This document shows, in pieces, positions 52,460 to 62,323 of a DNA stretch of 64,000 bases. The stretch's first letter is position 1; every line of letters begins with the position of its first letter. The notes beneath the pieces were generated by a model. The model searched no databases. It saw only the letters and a program-made list of their open reading frames with translations, and was not told where the DNA came from. The position numbers and the translations under genes were made by a program. This DNA is from Verrucomicrobiota bacterium (GTDB taxonomy: Bacteria > Verrucomicrobiota > Verrucomicrobiia > Limisphaerales > UBA1319), in NCBI GenBank assembly GCA_022711435.1, contig JAKLFB010000014.1, forward strand, positions 62,001 to 126,000, read 5' to 3'.

Positions 52460-54940
52460 ATGAAGATCACCCTCCAATGGCTGCGGCGGTATGTCGATTT
52501 CAACGGGACGCCCGAGGACCTGGCCGAGCGCCTCACGATGCTGGGGCTCGAGGTCGAGGGCGTTCAGCGGACCGGCGCCGAGTTCGACGGCGTGGTGGTG
52601 GCCCAGGTCATCACCCGCGATCCGCACCCCAACGCCGATAAGCTCTCGGTCTGCCGCGTCAACGATGGCCAGGGCGAACGCATCATCGTCTGCGGCGCCC
52701 ACAACTTCCAGGCCGGCGACAAGGTCCCGCTGATCCTGCCCGGACACGCCCTGCCCGCGCGCCGCGGCGAGCCCCCTTACACAATCAAGGTCGGCAAGAT
52801 CCGCGGGATCGAGTCCCACGGCATGATGTGCTCCCCGAGCGAGCTGGGCTTGTCCGGGGACGCGGAGGGCCTGCTGATCCTGCCGCCCACGGCCCCCGTC
52901 GGCCAGCCGTTCGCGGAGTTCCTGGGCCGGAGCGGCCAGGACGTCGTGTTCGACCTCGAAGTCACCCCGAACCGGCCCGATCTCAACAGCGTGATCGGCA
53001 TCGCCCGCGAGATCAGCGCCGCCACCGGCCAGCCTCTGCGCCTGCCCGAGACGACCCTGGCCGAGGATCCGGACTCGCGAGCCGCCGATGGCGTGGCCGT
53101 GCGGATCGAAGACCCGGACCTGTGCCCGCGCTACACGGCCCGCCTGATCCGCGGCGTGAAGATCGGCCCGAGCCCCGACTGGCTCCGGCGCCTGCTCGAG
53201 CTGGTCGGGCTGCGCAGCATCAGCAACGTGGTCGACGTGACCAATTTCGTGATGCTCGAAACCGGCCAGCCGCTGCACGCGTTCGATTATCGCCTGATCA
53301 GCCGGGCTGCCGGGGAGGCCGGACAGGAGGGCCTGCCAACGATTGTCGTGCGCCGAGCGCGCCCCGGCGAGAAGATCGCCACGCTCGACGGGCAGGAGCG
53401 GAGCCTGACGACCGACATGCTGCTGATCGCCGATGAGCAGCGCGCCATCGCCCTGGCCGGCGTCATGGGCGGCCTCAACAGCGAGATCAACGATCGCACC
53501 GCCGATGTGCTCCTGGAGAGCGCCTATTTCAAGCCCACATCGATCCGCCGCACGTCCAAGCTGCTCGACCTCCGATCCGATGCATCCTATCGGTACGAGC
53601 GCGGGGCGGATATCGGCATTGCGGATTGGGCCAGCCGCCGGGCTGCGCAGCTCATACTCGAAACCGCGGGGGGCCGGCTCGCCTCGGGCGTGGTGGATGC
53701 TTATCCCCGCCCGGCCGCGCCGCGCCATGTCTCCGTGCGGTTCGCCCGGACCGATGCGCTGCTGGGGATCCCGATCCCCGCAGCCGAGCAGGTCGGCCAC
53801 TTGCGCCGGCTCGGCCTGGAGCCGATGGCCGCCGGCGGATCGGAGACGACGCCCGAGGCCGCGGGAATTGCCACCGTGCAGATCCCGAGCTTCCGGGTCG
53901 ACCTCAAGGAGGAGGTCGATCTGATCGAGGAGATCGGCCGGCTTCACGGGGTGGATCGGATCCCGGCCACGCCTCCGCGAGGAGCGCTGGGCGCCCACCC
54001 GCACGACGCTGTCCACGACGATCTGGCTGCGGCGCGGCGGCTGCTGTGCGGCTTGGGGCTGAGCGAGACCCAAGGCCAAACCTTGATCTCGGATGCCCTC
54101 GCCGCCCGGGTGCTGCCTCCCGAGGAGGCCGGCTCGATCGTGCGGCTCGGCAACCCGCTCAGCAGCGACATGAATGTCCTGCGCCCCAGCCTCACGGCCG
54201 GATTGCTGGACGCGCTGCGGCGCAACATCAACCGCCAGGAGAGCGATCTAGCCCTGTTCGAGATCGGCCGCGTCTTCCGGCTCCGCGAGGCCGCTCCCGC
54301 CGACGAGCGCCACCTGGGGCTGGCCCTGACCGGACGCCGCCACCAGCCGTTCTGGAGCGGGGCGGATCGGAGCCAGACGCTCGATCTCTACGACCTGAAA
54401 GGGATCCTCGAGGAGTTTCTCGACCTGTTCGGGGTGCGCGGGTATTCGTATGCGCGCCGCGCGGGGGCGCATCCGCTCTTCCTCGAGTCGGCCCAGATCG
54501 TCCAGGGCAAACAGGTCCTCGGCGAGATCGGGCAGCTGCTGCCGGCAGCCGCGCGCCAGCTGGATCTGCGGGATGCCGTCCTGGTGGCCGAGCTGAGCAT
54601 GGATCTTCTCCTGGCGCGGCGCAACGCATCGAAGCAGTTCCGCCCGCTGCCGGCCTTCCCGTCGGTGCGGCGCGACGTGGCGATGGTGGCGCCGGAGTCC
54701 CTCACCCACGAAGCGGCGCTCGGAGCCATCCGGAAGGCGCGCCCGACCCATCTCGAGGCGGTCGAACTGTTCGATGTCTTCCGCGGGGGACAGGTCCCCG
54801 CCGGGCACAAGAGCATGGCCTACGCCCTGACGTATCGGCACCCGGAACGGACCCTGACGGATGCCGAGGTGAACGCCATCCACGAGAAGCTCGTCGCCAG
54901 CCTCAAGCAGGACCTGCCCGTCCAGGTGCGCGAGGGGTGA
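52460..54940 (+). CDS. pheT: Phenylalanine--tRNA ligase beta subunit
   Basis: 826 residues, usual length. N-terminal tRNA-binding domain ([26 protein letters not shown]), then B3/B4-type editing region ([35 protein letters not shown]), B5 domain with [23 protein letters not shown], the inactive class II core, and the C-terminal FDX-ACB domain ([21 protein letters not shown] and [19 protein letters not shown]). Editing of mischarged Tyr-tRNA-Phe is expected. Starts 5 bases after pheS and ends 12 bases from the convergent manC-like gene. Confidence 0.97.
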   Translation: MKITLQWLRRYVDFNGTPEDLAERLTMLGLEVEGVQRTGAEFDGVVVAQVITRDPHPNADKLSVCRVNDGQGERIIVCGAHNFQAGDKVPLILPGHALPARRGEPPYTIKVGKIRGIESHGMMCSPSELGLSGDAEGLLILPPTAPVGQPFAEFLGRSGQDVVFDLEVTPNRPDLNSVIGIAREISAATGQPLRLPETTLAEDPDSRAADGVAVRIEDPDLCPRYTARLIRGVKIGPSPDWLRRLLELVGLRSISNVVDVTNFVMLETGQPLHAFDYRLISRAAGEAGQEGLPTIVVRRARPGEKIATLDGQERSLTTDMLLIADEQRAIALAGVMGGLNSEINDRTADVLLESAYFKPTSIRRTSKLLDLRSDASYRYERGADIGIADWASRRAAQLILETAGGRLASGVVDAYPRPAAPRHVSVRFARTDALLGIPIPAAEQVGHLRRLGLEPMAAGGSETTPEAAGIATVQIPSFRVDLKEEVDLIEEIGRLHGVDRIPATPPRGALGAHPHDAVHDDLAAARRLLCGLGLSETQGQTLISDALAARVLPPEEAGSIVRLGNPLSSDMNVLRPSLTAGLLDALRRNINRQESDLALFEIGRVFRLREAAPADERHLGLALTGRRHQPFWSGADRSQTLDLYDLKGILEEFLDLFGVRGYSYARRAGAHPLFLESAQIVQGKQVLGEIGQLLPAAARQLDLRDAVLVAELSMDLLLARRNASKQFRPLPAFPSVRRDVAMVAPESLTHEAALGAIRKARPTHLEAVELFDVFRGGQVPAGHKSMAYALTYRHPERTLTDAEVNAIHEKLVASLKQDLPVQVREG

Positions 54941-54952
54941 TCGGGCCGCCCG

Positions 54953-56083
54953 CTAGAGCCATTTCCGGTACCGAGGCATCCCGGCCAGCCGGGCCACCAG
55001 CTCCTTGACCTTCTGGGCCTGGCTCTTGTGAGCCGCCAGAAGGGCGTCATCGGTCTGCACGATGATCGCATCCCGCAGCCCGACCACAGCGATCGGCGTC
55101 CGGTTTCGCGTGCGGGCATCGAAGATCAGATTGCGCTCGGCATCCACGTGCACGAGGTCGCCGACGGCGCAATTGCCGGCCTCGTCGGCCTTCAGATGGC
55201 GGGCGAGGGCGGTCCACGAGCCGAGATCGTCCCATCCGAACGCGCCTTCAGCCACGACCACATTGTGCGCCTTCTCCATGAGGGCGAAATCGACCGAGAT
55301 CCTCGGCAGGCCCGGATAATCGCGAGCCAGGCAGCGCTTGAGCCGGCTGGGGCTGGCGGCGGCAGCCATCCAGGTCTGGGCGGCCTGGGCGAGCTGGGGC
55401 TGGTGCTGGAGCAGGCTCTCGGCAATGGTCACGAACGACCAGACGAACATCCCGGCGTTCCAGCGGTAGGCGCCGCTCTGCACAAACTCGACCGCCTTCT
55501 CGTGATGGGGTTTCTCGACGAACTGCCGCGCCTTGTAGAAGGCCGTGCGATAGGCGGATGCGCCCCGAGGCGGAGGCAGCGGATCGCCGATGTGGATATA
55601 GCCATAGCCGGTGTGCGGCTCGGTCGGCGCGATGCCGATGGTGACCATGACCTGGCCCCGCCCCGCCAGGTCCAAGGCGTCCGCCAGCACCTGGCGGAAC
55701 TTCCCTTCGTCCGGGATCACATGGTCGGCAGGCAGCACGGCCATGGCCGCCGTGGTCGAGCGGGCTCCGACAATGGCGGCGCCCAGGGCGACCGCGGCAC
55801 ACGTGTCGCGTCCGCAGGGCTCGATCACCAGGTTGGCAGCAGGCAGCCGGGGCAGCTGCTTGCGCACCAGCGGAGCCTGGACGGCGTTGGTGATCACCAG
55901 GAGGTTCCGCCATGGGACCAGGGGCAAGATCCGATCGACGGCCTGCTGGAGCAGGGATCGCTTCCCCACCAGCGAGAGCAGCTGCTTGGGCATGCGCTCC
56001 CGGCTGACCGGCCAGAATCGCTCGCCGCGCCCGCCGGCCATGATGATCGCGTATCGGTCCTTGTGAGTTTGCTTTGGCGCCAT
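54953..56083 (-). CDS. manC: Mannose-1-phosphate guanylyltransferase
   Basis: 376 residues from the ATG at 56083; a longer frame from 56128 adds 15 residues, but ACAGGAT about 10 bases upstream of 56083 acts as Shine-Dalgarno. Nucleotidyltransferase motifs are IIMAGGRGERFWPVSRERMPKQLL, PADHVI, GIAPTEPHTGYGYIHIG and FVEKP, followed by YRWNAGMF and FDWDDLGSW-type GAFGWDDLGSWTAL. It makes GDP-mannose for surface glycans or for fucose and rhamnose derivatives. This is the shorter form without the C-terminal phosphomannose isomerase domain. Convergent with pheT. Confidence 0.93.
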   Translation of the reverse strand: MAPKQTHKDRYAIIMAGGRGERFWPVSRERMPKQLLSLVGKRSLLQQAVDRILPLVPWRNLLVITNAVQAPLVRKQLPRLPAANLVIEPCGRDTCAAVALGAAIVGARSTTAAMAVLPADHVIPDEGKFRQVLADALDLAGRGQVMVTIGIAPTEPHTGYGYIHIGDPLPPPRGASAYRTAFYKARQFVEKPHHEKAVEFVQSGAYRWNAGMFVWSFVTIAESLLQHQPQLAQAAQTWMAAAASPSRLKRCLARDYPGLPRISVDFALMEKAHNVVVAEGAFGWDDLGSWTALARHLKADEAGNCAVGDLVHVDAERNLIFDARTRNRTPIAVVGLRDAIIVQTDDALLAAHKSQAQKVKELVARLAGMPRYRKWL

Positions 56084-56179
56084 GGCATGATCCTGTGTTT
56101 GAAGAAAATCTGGAATCGGTCCGGCCACCGATCAAGAAAAATCTCAGCGGGAAGGGCGGACGGGCGCGCCGCGGCCGGA

Positions 56180-57724
56180 TCAGACGGCGCGCAGCAGCAT
56201 GTAAAAGGCTCCCATGATCAGGGTGGCCGGGAGTGCGCCGAGGAACAGCTTGGCGGGTGAAATGTCATTTTCGAAATGATCCCTCAGGATCGATTGCCCC
56301 GCTGGATTGGGCGCGTTGGCGATGACGGTCAGGCCGCCTCCCGTCACAGCGCCGGCAACCACGGCGTATTTGAGCTCGGGGGAGAAATCCGGCACGAGGG
56401 AGGATAGATACGTGATGGCGGCGTTGTCGTTGAACGAGGTCAGGATCGTCGCACCAATCATCAGCGGCCACTCGCTCAGGCCGCTCAGGACCGGGGCGAT
56501 CCACCAGGCCTGGCAGCCGCCATGAATCACCAGCCCGGCCAGAAAGAAGCCCACCATCAGCGGGCTGCGGATGAGCGTTTGCTCCTGGTAATGCGAGGTG
56601 GCCTCGGTGAGCGCCAGGTAGAACAGAAACCCGCCCACGAACATAACCGGATGATGCGAGTTCACCACCGTCCAAAGCAGGAACACGAGGTGAATCCCGA
56701 TGAGCCAGGGAGGCATCGGGGTTTCGTCGGCGATGCGGCCGTTCATGCGCAGGAGCGCGCCGCCTACGCCGCCCTGGAGGGAGTCGAGGCGCCCCAGCTC
56801 CTGGCGAAACCAGAAGTAGTAGAGGACCGTGCTGGTGAGGATGCCCAGGACGGTCTTCGATCCGAAATGGGCCAGCATGAAGGCGGTATCCCATTGCCAG
56901 CGGGTGGCCACCATCAGAACCGGCGGGGCCGCGAAATGGGTCAGGGTGCCTCCGACGGAGATGTTGACGAACAGCAATCCGAGCGTGCCGTATTTGAGGG
57001 CGGGGCTGGGATTGAGCCTGTAGAACTGGCGCGTCAGCAGCATGGCGGAGATGGTCATGGCCCCGGGCTCGGTGATCAGCGAGCCGAGGATCGGCCCGAG
57101 GGTCAGGATCGAGAACCACCAGGCGGACGGGCGGGATCCGCCGACGGCCGCCAGCCGGGCCAGGCCCTTCTCGGCCAGCTGCAGGATCGGCCTTGAGGAG
57201 GCAATCGTCATGATGATCACCACGAACATCGGCTCCGTGTAGCGCACCGTGTGCGCCACGTAATGAACCATGGTGTCGTACCCCCTCGAGTAGATGATCG
57301 CCGCCATCAGGGGCAATGCCCAGATCCCGAAGACCGCCTCGACCTCGCCCAAGAAATTGAACAGCGTCGCCTTGAATCGGAGCCTGTCCCGCTCGCGCCC
57401 GTAGGGATCGTGCCCTTGCTCGAGCAGCTCCTTCTCCCGGGCGGCCAGGCGCCGGGCATGCCGATGGAATCGGGGCGCCACGAACGTGTGCACCACCGCA
57501 CAGAGAAAGATCAGGGTCGCCGCCAGGTTAAACGGGTCCCGGTGGATTCGATGGCGAATGATCTGCCCGATGGATTCGAGGGCCTGGTCCTGATAGGACT
57601 CGAGGGCGATCGGGAATGCGGCGCTGGCCGCAGCGGCGCTCGCGCCGGCGTCTTCCGCCCCCCAGAGGGCCCCGCCAAACCCGATCCCCAAGCATAGCCA
57701 TAATCCCAATCCCAATCTCCTCAC
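56180..57724 (-). CDS. Putative Na+/H+ antiporter, PF07399-like
   Basis: 514 residues. N-terminal signal peptide-like segment (ending near ALWGA), then about eleven hydrophobic segments. Blocks typical of the family: NLAATLIFLCAVVHTFVAPRF, FLGEVEAVFGIWALPL, ITEPGAMTISAMLL, NISVGGTLTHFAAPPVLMVATRW, SFNDNAAITYLSSLVPDF and ANAPNPAGQSIL. The last two resemble the substrate-binding repeats of the ion transporter superfamily. Sodium-proton exchange is the family annotation, not shown here. Neighbours are manC downstream (about 100 bases) and an LEA14-like lipoprotein upstream, same strand. Confidence 0.8.
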   Translation of the reverse strand: MRRLGLGLWLCLGIGFGGALWGAEDAGASAAAASAAFPIALESYQDQALESIGQIIRHRIHRDPFNLAATLIFLCAVVHTFVAPRFHRHARRLAAREKELLEQGHDPYGRERDRLRFKATLFNFLGEVEAVFGIWALPLMAAIIYSRGYDTMVHYVAHTVRYTEPMFVVIIMTIASSRPILQLAEKGLARLAAVGGSRPSAWWFSILTLGPILGSLITEPGAMTISAMLLTRQFYRLNPSPALKYGTLGLLFVNISVGGTLTHFAAPPVLMVATRWQWDTAFMLAHFGSKTVLGILTSTVLYYFWFRQELGRLDSLQGGVGGALLRMNGRIADETPMPPWLIGIHLVFLLWTVVNSHHPVMFVGGFLFYLALTEATSHYQEQTLIRSPLMVGFFLAGLVIHGGCQAWWIAPVLSGLSEWPLMIGATILTSFNDNAAITYLSSLVPDFSPELKYAVVAGAVTGGGLTVIANAPNPAGQSILRDHFENDISPAKLFLGALPATLIMGAFYMLLRAV

Positions 57725-57787
57725 GGGGTCCCTTTATTCCGCATCGGGCGTCCGGGTGAAAGGCTTTTTTCGGGGCCACGCGCAGGG

Positions 57788-58276
57788 CTAGGGCGTTCCG
57801 GGCTCCGCGAGAGCGGGCCGAGCCAGACCGCGCAGATCGAGGCGCCCGCTGCTCGAGACCGACCAGCGGCGATCCCGGCTGCCAACGATCCCGTAGAGCC
57901 GGCTGTGGATCTGGTAATCGAACTGGGCGGATTCGAGCATCGGGCGCAGCCGGCCGACCAGCGCCAGATTCCGGAAATGGACCGCGATCGCCTGCGACGC
58001 GGTCCCCAGCCCGGGGATCTCCAACGCCTCGTGCGTCAGCCCCTGCCCCACATACTCGCCATTCAAGTAGATTCGATGGGCCCCCCCGGCCAGACGGATC
58101 GGGTCGGGCTCGGCATTCTCGATCCGGACCATCATCTCCCCGGTTGTCTCCCAGAGCGTGGCGTTGCGAAGACGCAGGTCGGCCAGCTCGACCGTCAGGG
58201 CAGGCTGCTCTCGAATCGTGGCGCATGAGGTGAGAACGAGGGCCAAGCCCGCTACAAACCGGAGCAGATCATGCAT
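57788..58276 (-). CDS. LEA14/WHy-domain lipoprotein
   Basis: 162 residues from the ATG at 58276. Lipoprotein signal with Cys after VLTS (LVLTSCATIREQ). The mature part has a single beta-sandwich with LRLRNATLWETTGEMMVRIENAEPDPIRLAGGAHRIYLNGEYVGQG and IPGLGTASQAIAVHFRNLAL, the pattern of WHy/LEA type-2 domains. These occur in many bacterial lipoproteins without known enzymatic activity. Upstream is a repeat-containing gap and a divergent secreted GH5-like gene. Confidence 0.75.
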   Translation of the reverse strand: MHDLLRFVAGLALVLTSCATIREQPALTVELADLRLRNATLWETTGEMMVRIENAEPDPIRLAGGAHRIYLNGEYVGQGLTHEALEIPGLGTASQAIAVHFRNLALVGRLRPMLESAQFDYQIHSRLYGIVGSRDRRWSVSSSGRLDLRGLARPALAEPGTP

Positions 58277-58332
58277 GGCACGAGTATGACCTTTTCCGGC
58301 TCCTGACGCCACGGCTTTTTGCCCGCGCTTTC

Positions 58333-58369
58333 CGAAATGACGCGGAAATATTGATGCCCTTGCCCTCGG
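58333..58369 (-). repeat. 37-base dispersed repeat, copy B (inverted)
   Basis: The reverse strand reads CCGAGGGCAAGGGCATCA, then ATATTTCCGCGTC, ATTTCG. About 34 of 37 positions match 43272-43308. Located between the divergent LEA14-like and GH5-like genes, unlike copy A between convergent ends. Confidence 0.65.
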
Positions 58370-58510
58370 CAATCGTCTTCTCCGGCCCGCTCGCACCTCG
58401 CGGAGGGAATGGCGCACGGTGGGCGGCGGGCCGATCGCACCGCGGCGAAGGGCGGCGGCTTGACGGCGGAGCAGGGATGCCAAACAGTGGGGCATGGAAG
58501 GCGGCCAAGC

Positions 58511-60064
58511 ATGACGACGATGCGCGAGCGGTTATGGATCGGGCTTCTGGCGTTGGCAGGAACGGCATGTCCAGGCGATGACCGGCCGGCGGCCGATGCG
58601 GCGCGCGCCCCGGCCCCGGCGCCGGCCTTGCTGCCGTATGTCGAGGTGAGCCGCCGGGACCCGCGCTACTTCGATCTCTCCGATGGCCAGCCGTATGTGC
58701 CGATCGGGCTGAACATGATCGCTCCGCCGGGCGAGGATCGCTGGGAGGTCATGGAGGAGTGGATGCGGCAGCTTGCGGCTCAAGGGGGCAATTTCATCCG
58801 GATCTGGCTGGGGCATTCGTGGTTCGATATCGAGCACAGGCGGAGCGGCGAGTATGACGCCGAGAAGGCGCGCCACATCGACCGGCTGCTCGAGACGGCG
58901 CGCCGGCACGGAATCTACGTCAAGCTGTGCATCGAGAGCTTCCGGCATTTCGGAACGCGGGACCAATTGTGGAGCGCGAAGCCGCTGCATCTGCAGAGCC
59001 GGGGCGGCCCGGCGGCGGACATCGCGGATTTCTTCGACGGCGAGGCCAGCCGGGCGCAGTTCAAGCGGAAGCTCGGGTGGTATGCGGATCGGTATGGATC
59101 GGATCCGGTCATCTTTGGCTGGGAACTCTGGAACGAGATCAACGCGGTGGCGGGGGGCGATTACATGAGCTGGAGCGAGGCGATGCTGGCGGAGTTGCAC
59201 CGGCTGTTTCCCAGGAACCTGGCGATGCAAAGCCTGGGGAGCTTCGACACCGAGCGGGTGGACGCCCTCTATCGGCGGCTGGCGACGATGCCCGGCAACG
59301 ACGTGGCGCAAGTGCATCGGTATCTCGACCTGGGAGCCCCGCTCGAGGCCTGCCACGGGCCCGTCGACCTCCTCGCTGCCGAGGCGGTCGAGCGGATGCG
59401 ATCGTATCGGCCGGGCCGGCCGATCCTGCTGGCGGAGAGCGGCGCGGTCGAACCCCGGCACACCGGTCCGTTCCGGCTCTATGCCCGCGACCGGGAGGGC
59501 ATCATTCTCCACGACGTGTTGTTTGCCCCATTTTTTTGCGGGGCGGCGGGTCCGGGGCACATCTGGCATTGGGACCACTACGTGAGCCGGAACAATCTCT
59601 GGTGGGCGTTCGGCCGATTTGCCGAGGCGATCCGGGGAGTGGATCCGGCCGCGGAGCGTTTCTCGCCGTGTCGTTTCTCGCAGGGATCGCTTCGATTGTA
59701 TTTGCTGGCAGGGAGACGGACGATGCTGGCGTGGTGCCGGGATGCGGACAACGCGTGGCAGAGCGAACTCGAGCGAGGGCAGGCGCCGGAACGGCTGGCC
59801 GGCCGGAAGATCGAATGGCCCGCCGACCTGGGATTGCCGTTGCAGGGCAACGCCCGGATTTACGATCCGTGGGAAAACCGGTGGACGGAAACCCGATGGA
59901 ACGGAGGATGCCTCGCGTTGCCGGCATTCCGACGATCCCTGGTGGTGTCGATCCCGCTGAGCTCGCTCCTTAACGAAGGCCCAGGATCAAGGCCAACCGG
60001 GCCAAATTCCGGGAGGCTTCAATCCAAAAAATCGGTAATTCGGAACCGCCGCCGGCCGGCGTGA
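58511..60064 (+). CDS. Secreted GH5-like (cellulase-type) protein
   Basis: 517 residues from the ATG at 58511 (second at 58520). Signal peptide or lipoprotein-like leader (LLALAGTACPGD; the Cys could be lipidated). The barrel has NFIRIWLGHSWFDIE, KLCIESFRHFGT, the acid/base block FGWELWNEINAV and, later, ILLAESGAV as nucleophile candidate, with WHWDHYVSRNNLWWAFGRF closing the barrel. The C-terminus is beta-rich. This resembles GH5-like proteins of Verrucomicrobia; substrate unknown. No CBM is seen. The neighbours on the other strand are a GH106-like gene and a DUF1080 gene. Confidence 0.7.
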   Translation: MTTMRERLWIGLLALAGTACPGDDRPAADAARAPAPAPALLPYVEVSRRDPRYFDLSDGQPYVPIGLNMIAPPGEDRWEVMEEWMRQLAAQGGNFIRIWLGHSWFDIEHRRSGEYDAEKARHIDRLLETARRHGIYVKLCIESFRHFGTRDQLWSAKPLHLQSRGGPAADIADFFDGEASRAQFKRKLGWYADRYGSDPVIFGWELWNEINAVAGGDYMSWSEAMLAELHRLFPRNLAMQSLGSFDTERVDALYRRLATMPGNDVAQVHRYLDLGAPLEACHGPVDLLAAEAVERMRSYRPGRPILLAESGAVEPRHTGPFRLYARDREGIILHDVLFAPFFCGAAGPGHIWHWDHYVSRNNLWWAFGRFAEAIRGVDPAAERFSPCRFSQGSLRLYLLAGRRTMLAWCRDADNAWQSELERGQAPERLAGRKIEWPADLGLPLQGNARIYDPWENRWTETRWNGGCLALPAFRRSLVVSIPLSSLLNEGPGSRPTGPNSGRLQSKKSVIRNRRRPA

Positions 60065-60297
60065 ACGCGAGAGAACGCAATGGGGTTTGTGCCCCGGCAT
60101 CCGGCCTCGGAGCCTTTAGGGTCTGTGTAAAAATTAATTCCGATTTTGCTGGAGGGGATTGGGCGGGCTGGCAAGGCGCGACGACGCGTGCCTGCTTCCC
60201 GGTGCGCCGGTACCGACAGGGAAATATGCCGTGGTATCGCCGGTGGGCAAGCAGACCGTGCAGATGATCAAACCGGCTCCCCGCCCAGCCCGCTTCC
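60065..60297. other. Gap between convergent glycosidase genes with IS/MITE-end-like sequence
   Basis: 233 bases with no supported gene. From 60117 it reads TTAGGGTCTGTG, followed by an AT-rich start and then GGGCGGGCTGGCAAGGCGCG, a style seen at ends of insertion sequences or MITEs. The first 12 bases recur at 49469-49480. No matching inverted end was found within the gap. Confidence 0.3.
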
Positions 60298-62313
60298 TCA
60301 CTCGCCAACGAGCAAGACTTTCAACTCGTGCGGCGAGAAGGTGACGGTGGGAGGGGGGGTGGTTTCGCCGAGCGCGCCGGTCCACGGATCCAGCCACTGC
60401 CGGGAACCGTTCACGGAGAGCCGGATCTTCACGGATACCGATTCGGATTCCTCGTTGAACAGGAGATAGGCGTGTTGGTTCGACTTGATCACGTGGCGGC
60501 AGCGGAGGCCAGTGGATGTCGGTTCGAGGACAAGGTCCGGCGGCGCCAAGCGGTCGATTGCGGCTGCCAGTTCCGCCGGCGTACGGGTTGCGTGCGCTCC
60601 CGGCCAGCGGCCGGCGTGGGGCGAGCCGGGCGCCAGGACAAGCCGGCCCTGGGCAGCGAGCTTCTGGAGCGCGGGCTGGACCTTCTCGGGCAGGCGGGGC
60701 AATCCATCGAGGATGATTGCCCGATAGACCATGCCCCCCAGATGGACGCCATCGGGCTCGAGACGGGCGTCTTCGTAGAGATGGCGCAATTCGAGGTAAT
60801 TGAAATCGCGCTGGCGCTGGAAGCAGACCTTGGCGGAGCGGTCGGGCAGCCAGTCGGCGTCTCCGAGGATGGCCACATCGCAGACGTGTTGCGAGTCGGT
60901 GTTGAGCCAGCTCAACCGGCGGCAGAAATCGGCGTACGGGCGGTATTTGTCCCACCAGATCGCGTTCGGCCCCACGTCGGGGGGGCGCTCGTCCCGGCGC
61001 GGCCCGCGGACCGAGTAATAGAAGGCGTGGGGATAGAGGAGGTTGTGCCCGCGGACGAAGCACCAGCTCGCAAGCCAATGCGTTTCGTCGAAGGTGAGAT
61101 TGTGTCCATAGGCGCCGTAGAGCTCATTGGAATTGCGGCGGCGGCCCAGGTGGATCATGGCGCTCGAGGCGCACTTGGCCATGGTCGAGTGAGCTCCTTC
61201 GAGGGCGGTGGGGCCGGGCACCACGTATCGCCAGACCAGGTCCTGGCCGGGGATCTGGAAGCAGCGCTCGGCGCCCAGATCCATCGATCCGGCGGGATGT
61301 CCCGTGAGCGCGATGCCATGCTGCTGGCACCATCGGCTCAACCGGGCGTAATAGATCTCCTCGAGGCAGAGGCTGATGGCGCGATGGTATTCGGCCCGGC
61401 GGCCAGCGGACTCGGGGTGGTCGGCGTACCAGAGATCGGCCAGGTGTGGCCGGAAATCGTAGCCGAGGATGCGCTGGATCCGGTCCAGGAGGGCGGCGTT
61501 GCCGGGCACGACGCCTCGGGCGCTGCCGCGCCCCAGCGGCGACGGCTCGTCGGTGAACACGCCGAGGATGGTCTTCCCGAAGTGGGCGCCGAACTCGGCG
61601 GCAAACCGGTCATAGACCAGCTCGACAAAGCTGTCGACGGCATCGGGGTTGAGGATGTCGCCGGCAGGCGGGGTTTCTTCCCGCACGCGGCCGGTCTCCT
61701 CGCCGAGGTAATGGAGGCCGCGGATGATGCCGCCGGAGGGGCGCTCGACCACGGCCAGCCGCTGGCCGTTCGGGCGGTCGAGCATGGCGACCAGGCTCCA
61801 TCCATCGGGCAGGTCCGGCTTCTGGCCCGGGGCGAGGTCGATCTTGGCCAGCCCGCGGGCGGCATGCCTTGGGTTTCGGGCCACCACCTGGCCGGCGGAG
61901 GATCCGGAGGGGTACATGCCCTCGTCATACAGCACCACATACATCCGCCGCCGTGCGGCCTCCTCGATCGCAACCCGCATGCAGTGGATCATCCGGGGCG
62001 AGAGCCATCCGGTGTCGGCGGGCAGGCCGATCCGCGGGTGGATCAGGAAACCATACACGCCATGGGCCTCGAAGTCGGCGATCTGCCGGACCAGCTCCTC
62101 GTCCGTAAGCCGGTCGTTCCAGAACCAGAACGGCATCACCGAGAACTCGCGGGGGGGATCGCGGAACTCAGCCAGGAAAGGATCCGGATCCTCCGCGGCG
62201 GCGGAGGCATGGGCCGCAGACGCAAGAACCAACACGCAGGCGGAGAGCAGAGAGGCTGCGGCTCGACGGATCCTGGCGATCGAGCTGACGCGGTCTTTTC
62301 CGTGCGGCTTCAT
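60298..62313 (-). CDS. Secreted GH106-like glycoside hydrolase
   Basis: 671 residues with a signal peptide (hydrophobic core about residues 17-38, ending ASAAAEDP). The conserved start of the catalytic barrel is SVMPFWFWNDRLTDEELVRQIADFEAHGVYGFLIHPR, as in alpha-L-rhamnosidase-like GH106 proteins. VVLYDEGMYPSGSSAG and TILGVFTDEPSPLG carry acidic residues in barrel-strand ends that are candidates for catalysis. The second half has further TIM-like strands and a C-terminal beta-domain. Rhamnose release from a plant or algal glycan is the family function, not shown here. DUF1080 lies 10 bases upstream on the same strand. Confidence 0.75.
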   Translation of the reverse strand: MKPHGKDRVSSIARIRRAAASLLSACVLVLASAAHASAAAEDPDPFLAEFRDPPREFSVMPFWFWNDRLTDEELVRQIADFEAHGVYGFLIHPRIGLPADTGWLSPRMIHCMRVAIEEAARRRMYVVLYDEGMYPSGSSAGQVVARNPRHAARGLAKIDLAPGQKPDLPDGWSLVAMLDRPNGQRLAVVERPSGGIIRGLHYLGEETGRVREETPPAGDILNPDAVDSFVELVYDRFAAEFGAHFGKTILGVFTDEPSPLGRGSARGVVPGNAALLDRIQRILGYDFRPHLADLWYADHPESAGRRAEYHRAISLCLEEIYYARLSRWCQQHGIALTGHPAGSMDLGAERCFQIPGQDLVWRYVVPGPTALEGAHSTMAKCASSAMIHLGRRRNSNELYGAYGHNLTFDETHWLASWCFVRGHNLLYPHAFYYSVRGPRRDERPPDVGPNAIWWDKYRPYADFCRRLSWLNTDSQHVCDVAILGDADWLPDRSAKVCFQRQRDFNYLELRHLYEDARLEPDGVHLGGMVYRAIILDGLPRLPEKVQPALQKLAAQGRLVLAPGSPHAGRWPGAHATRTPAELAAAIDRLAPPDLVLEPTSTGLRCRHVIKSNQHAYLLFNEESESVSVKIRLSVNGSRQWLDPWTGALGETTPPPTVTFSPHELKVLLVGE

Positions 62314-62323
62314 AATCCCAGCC

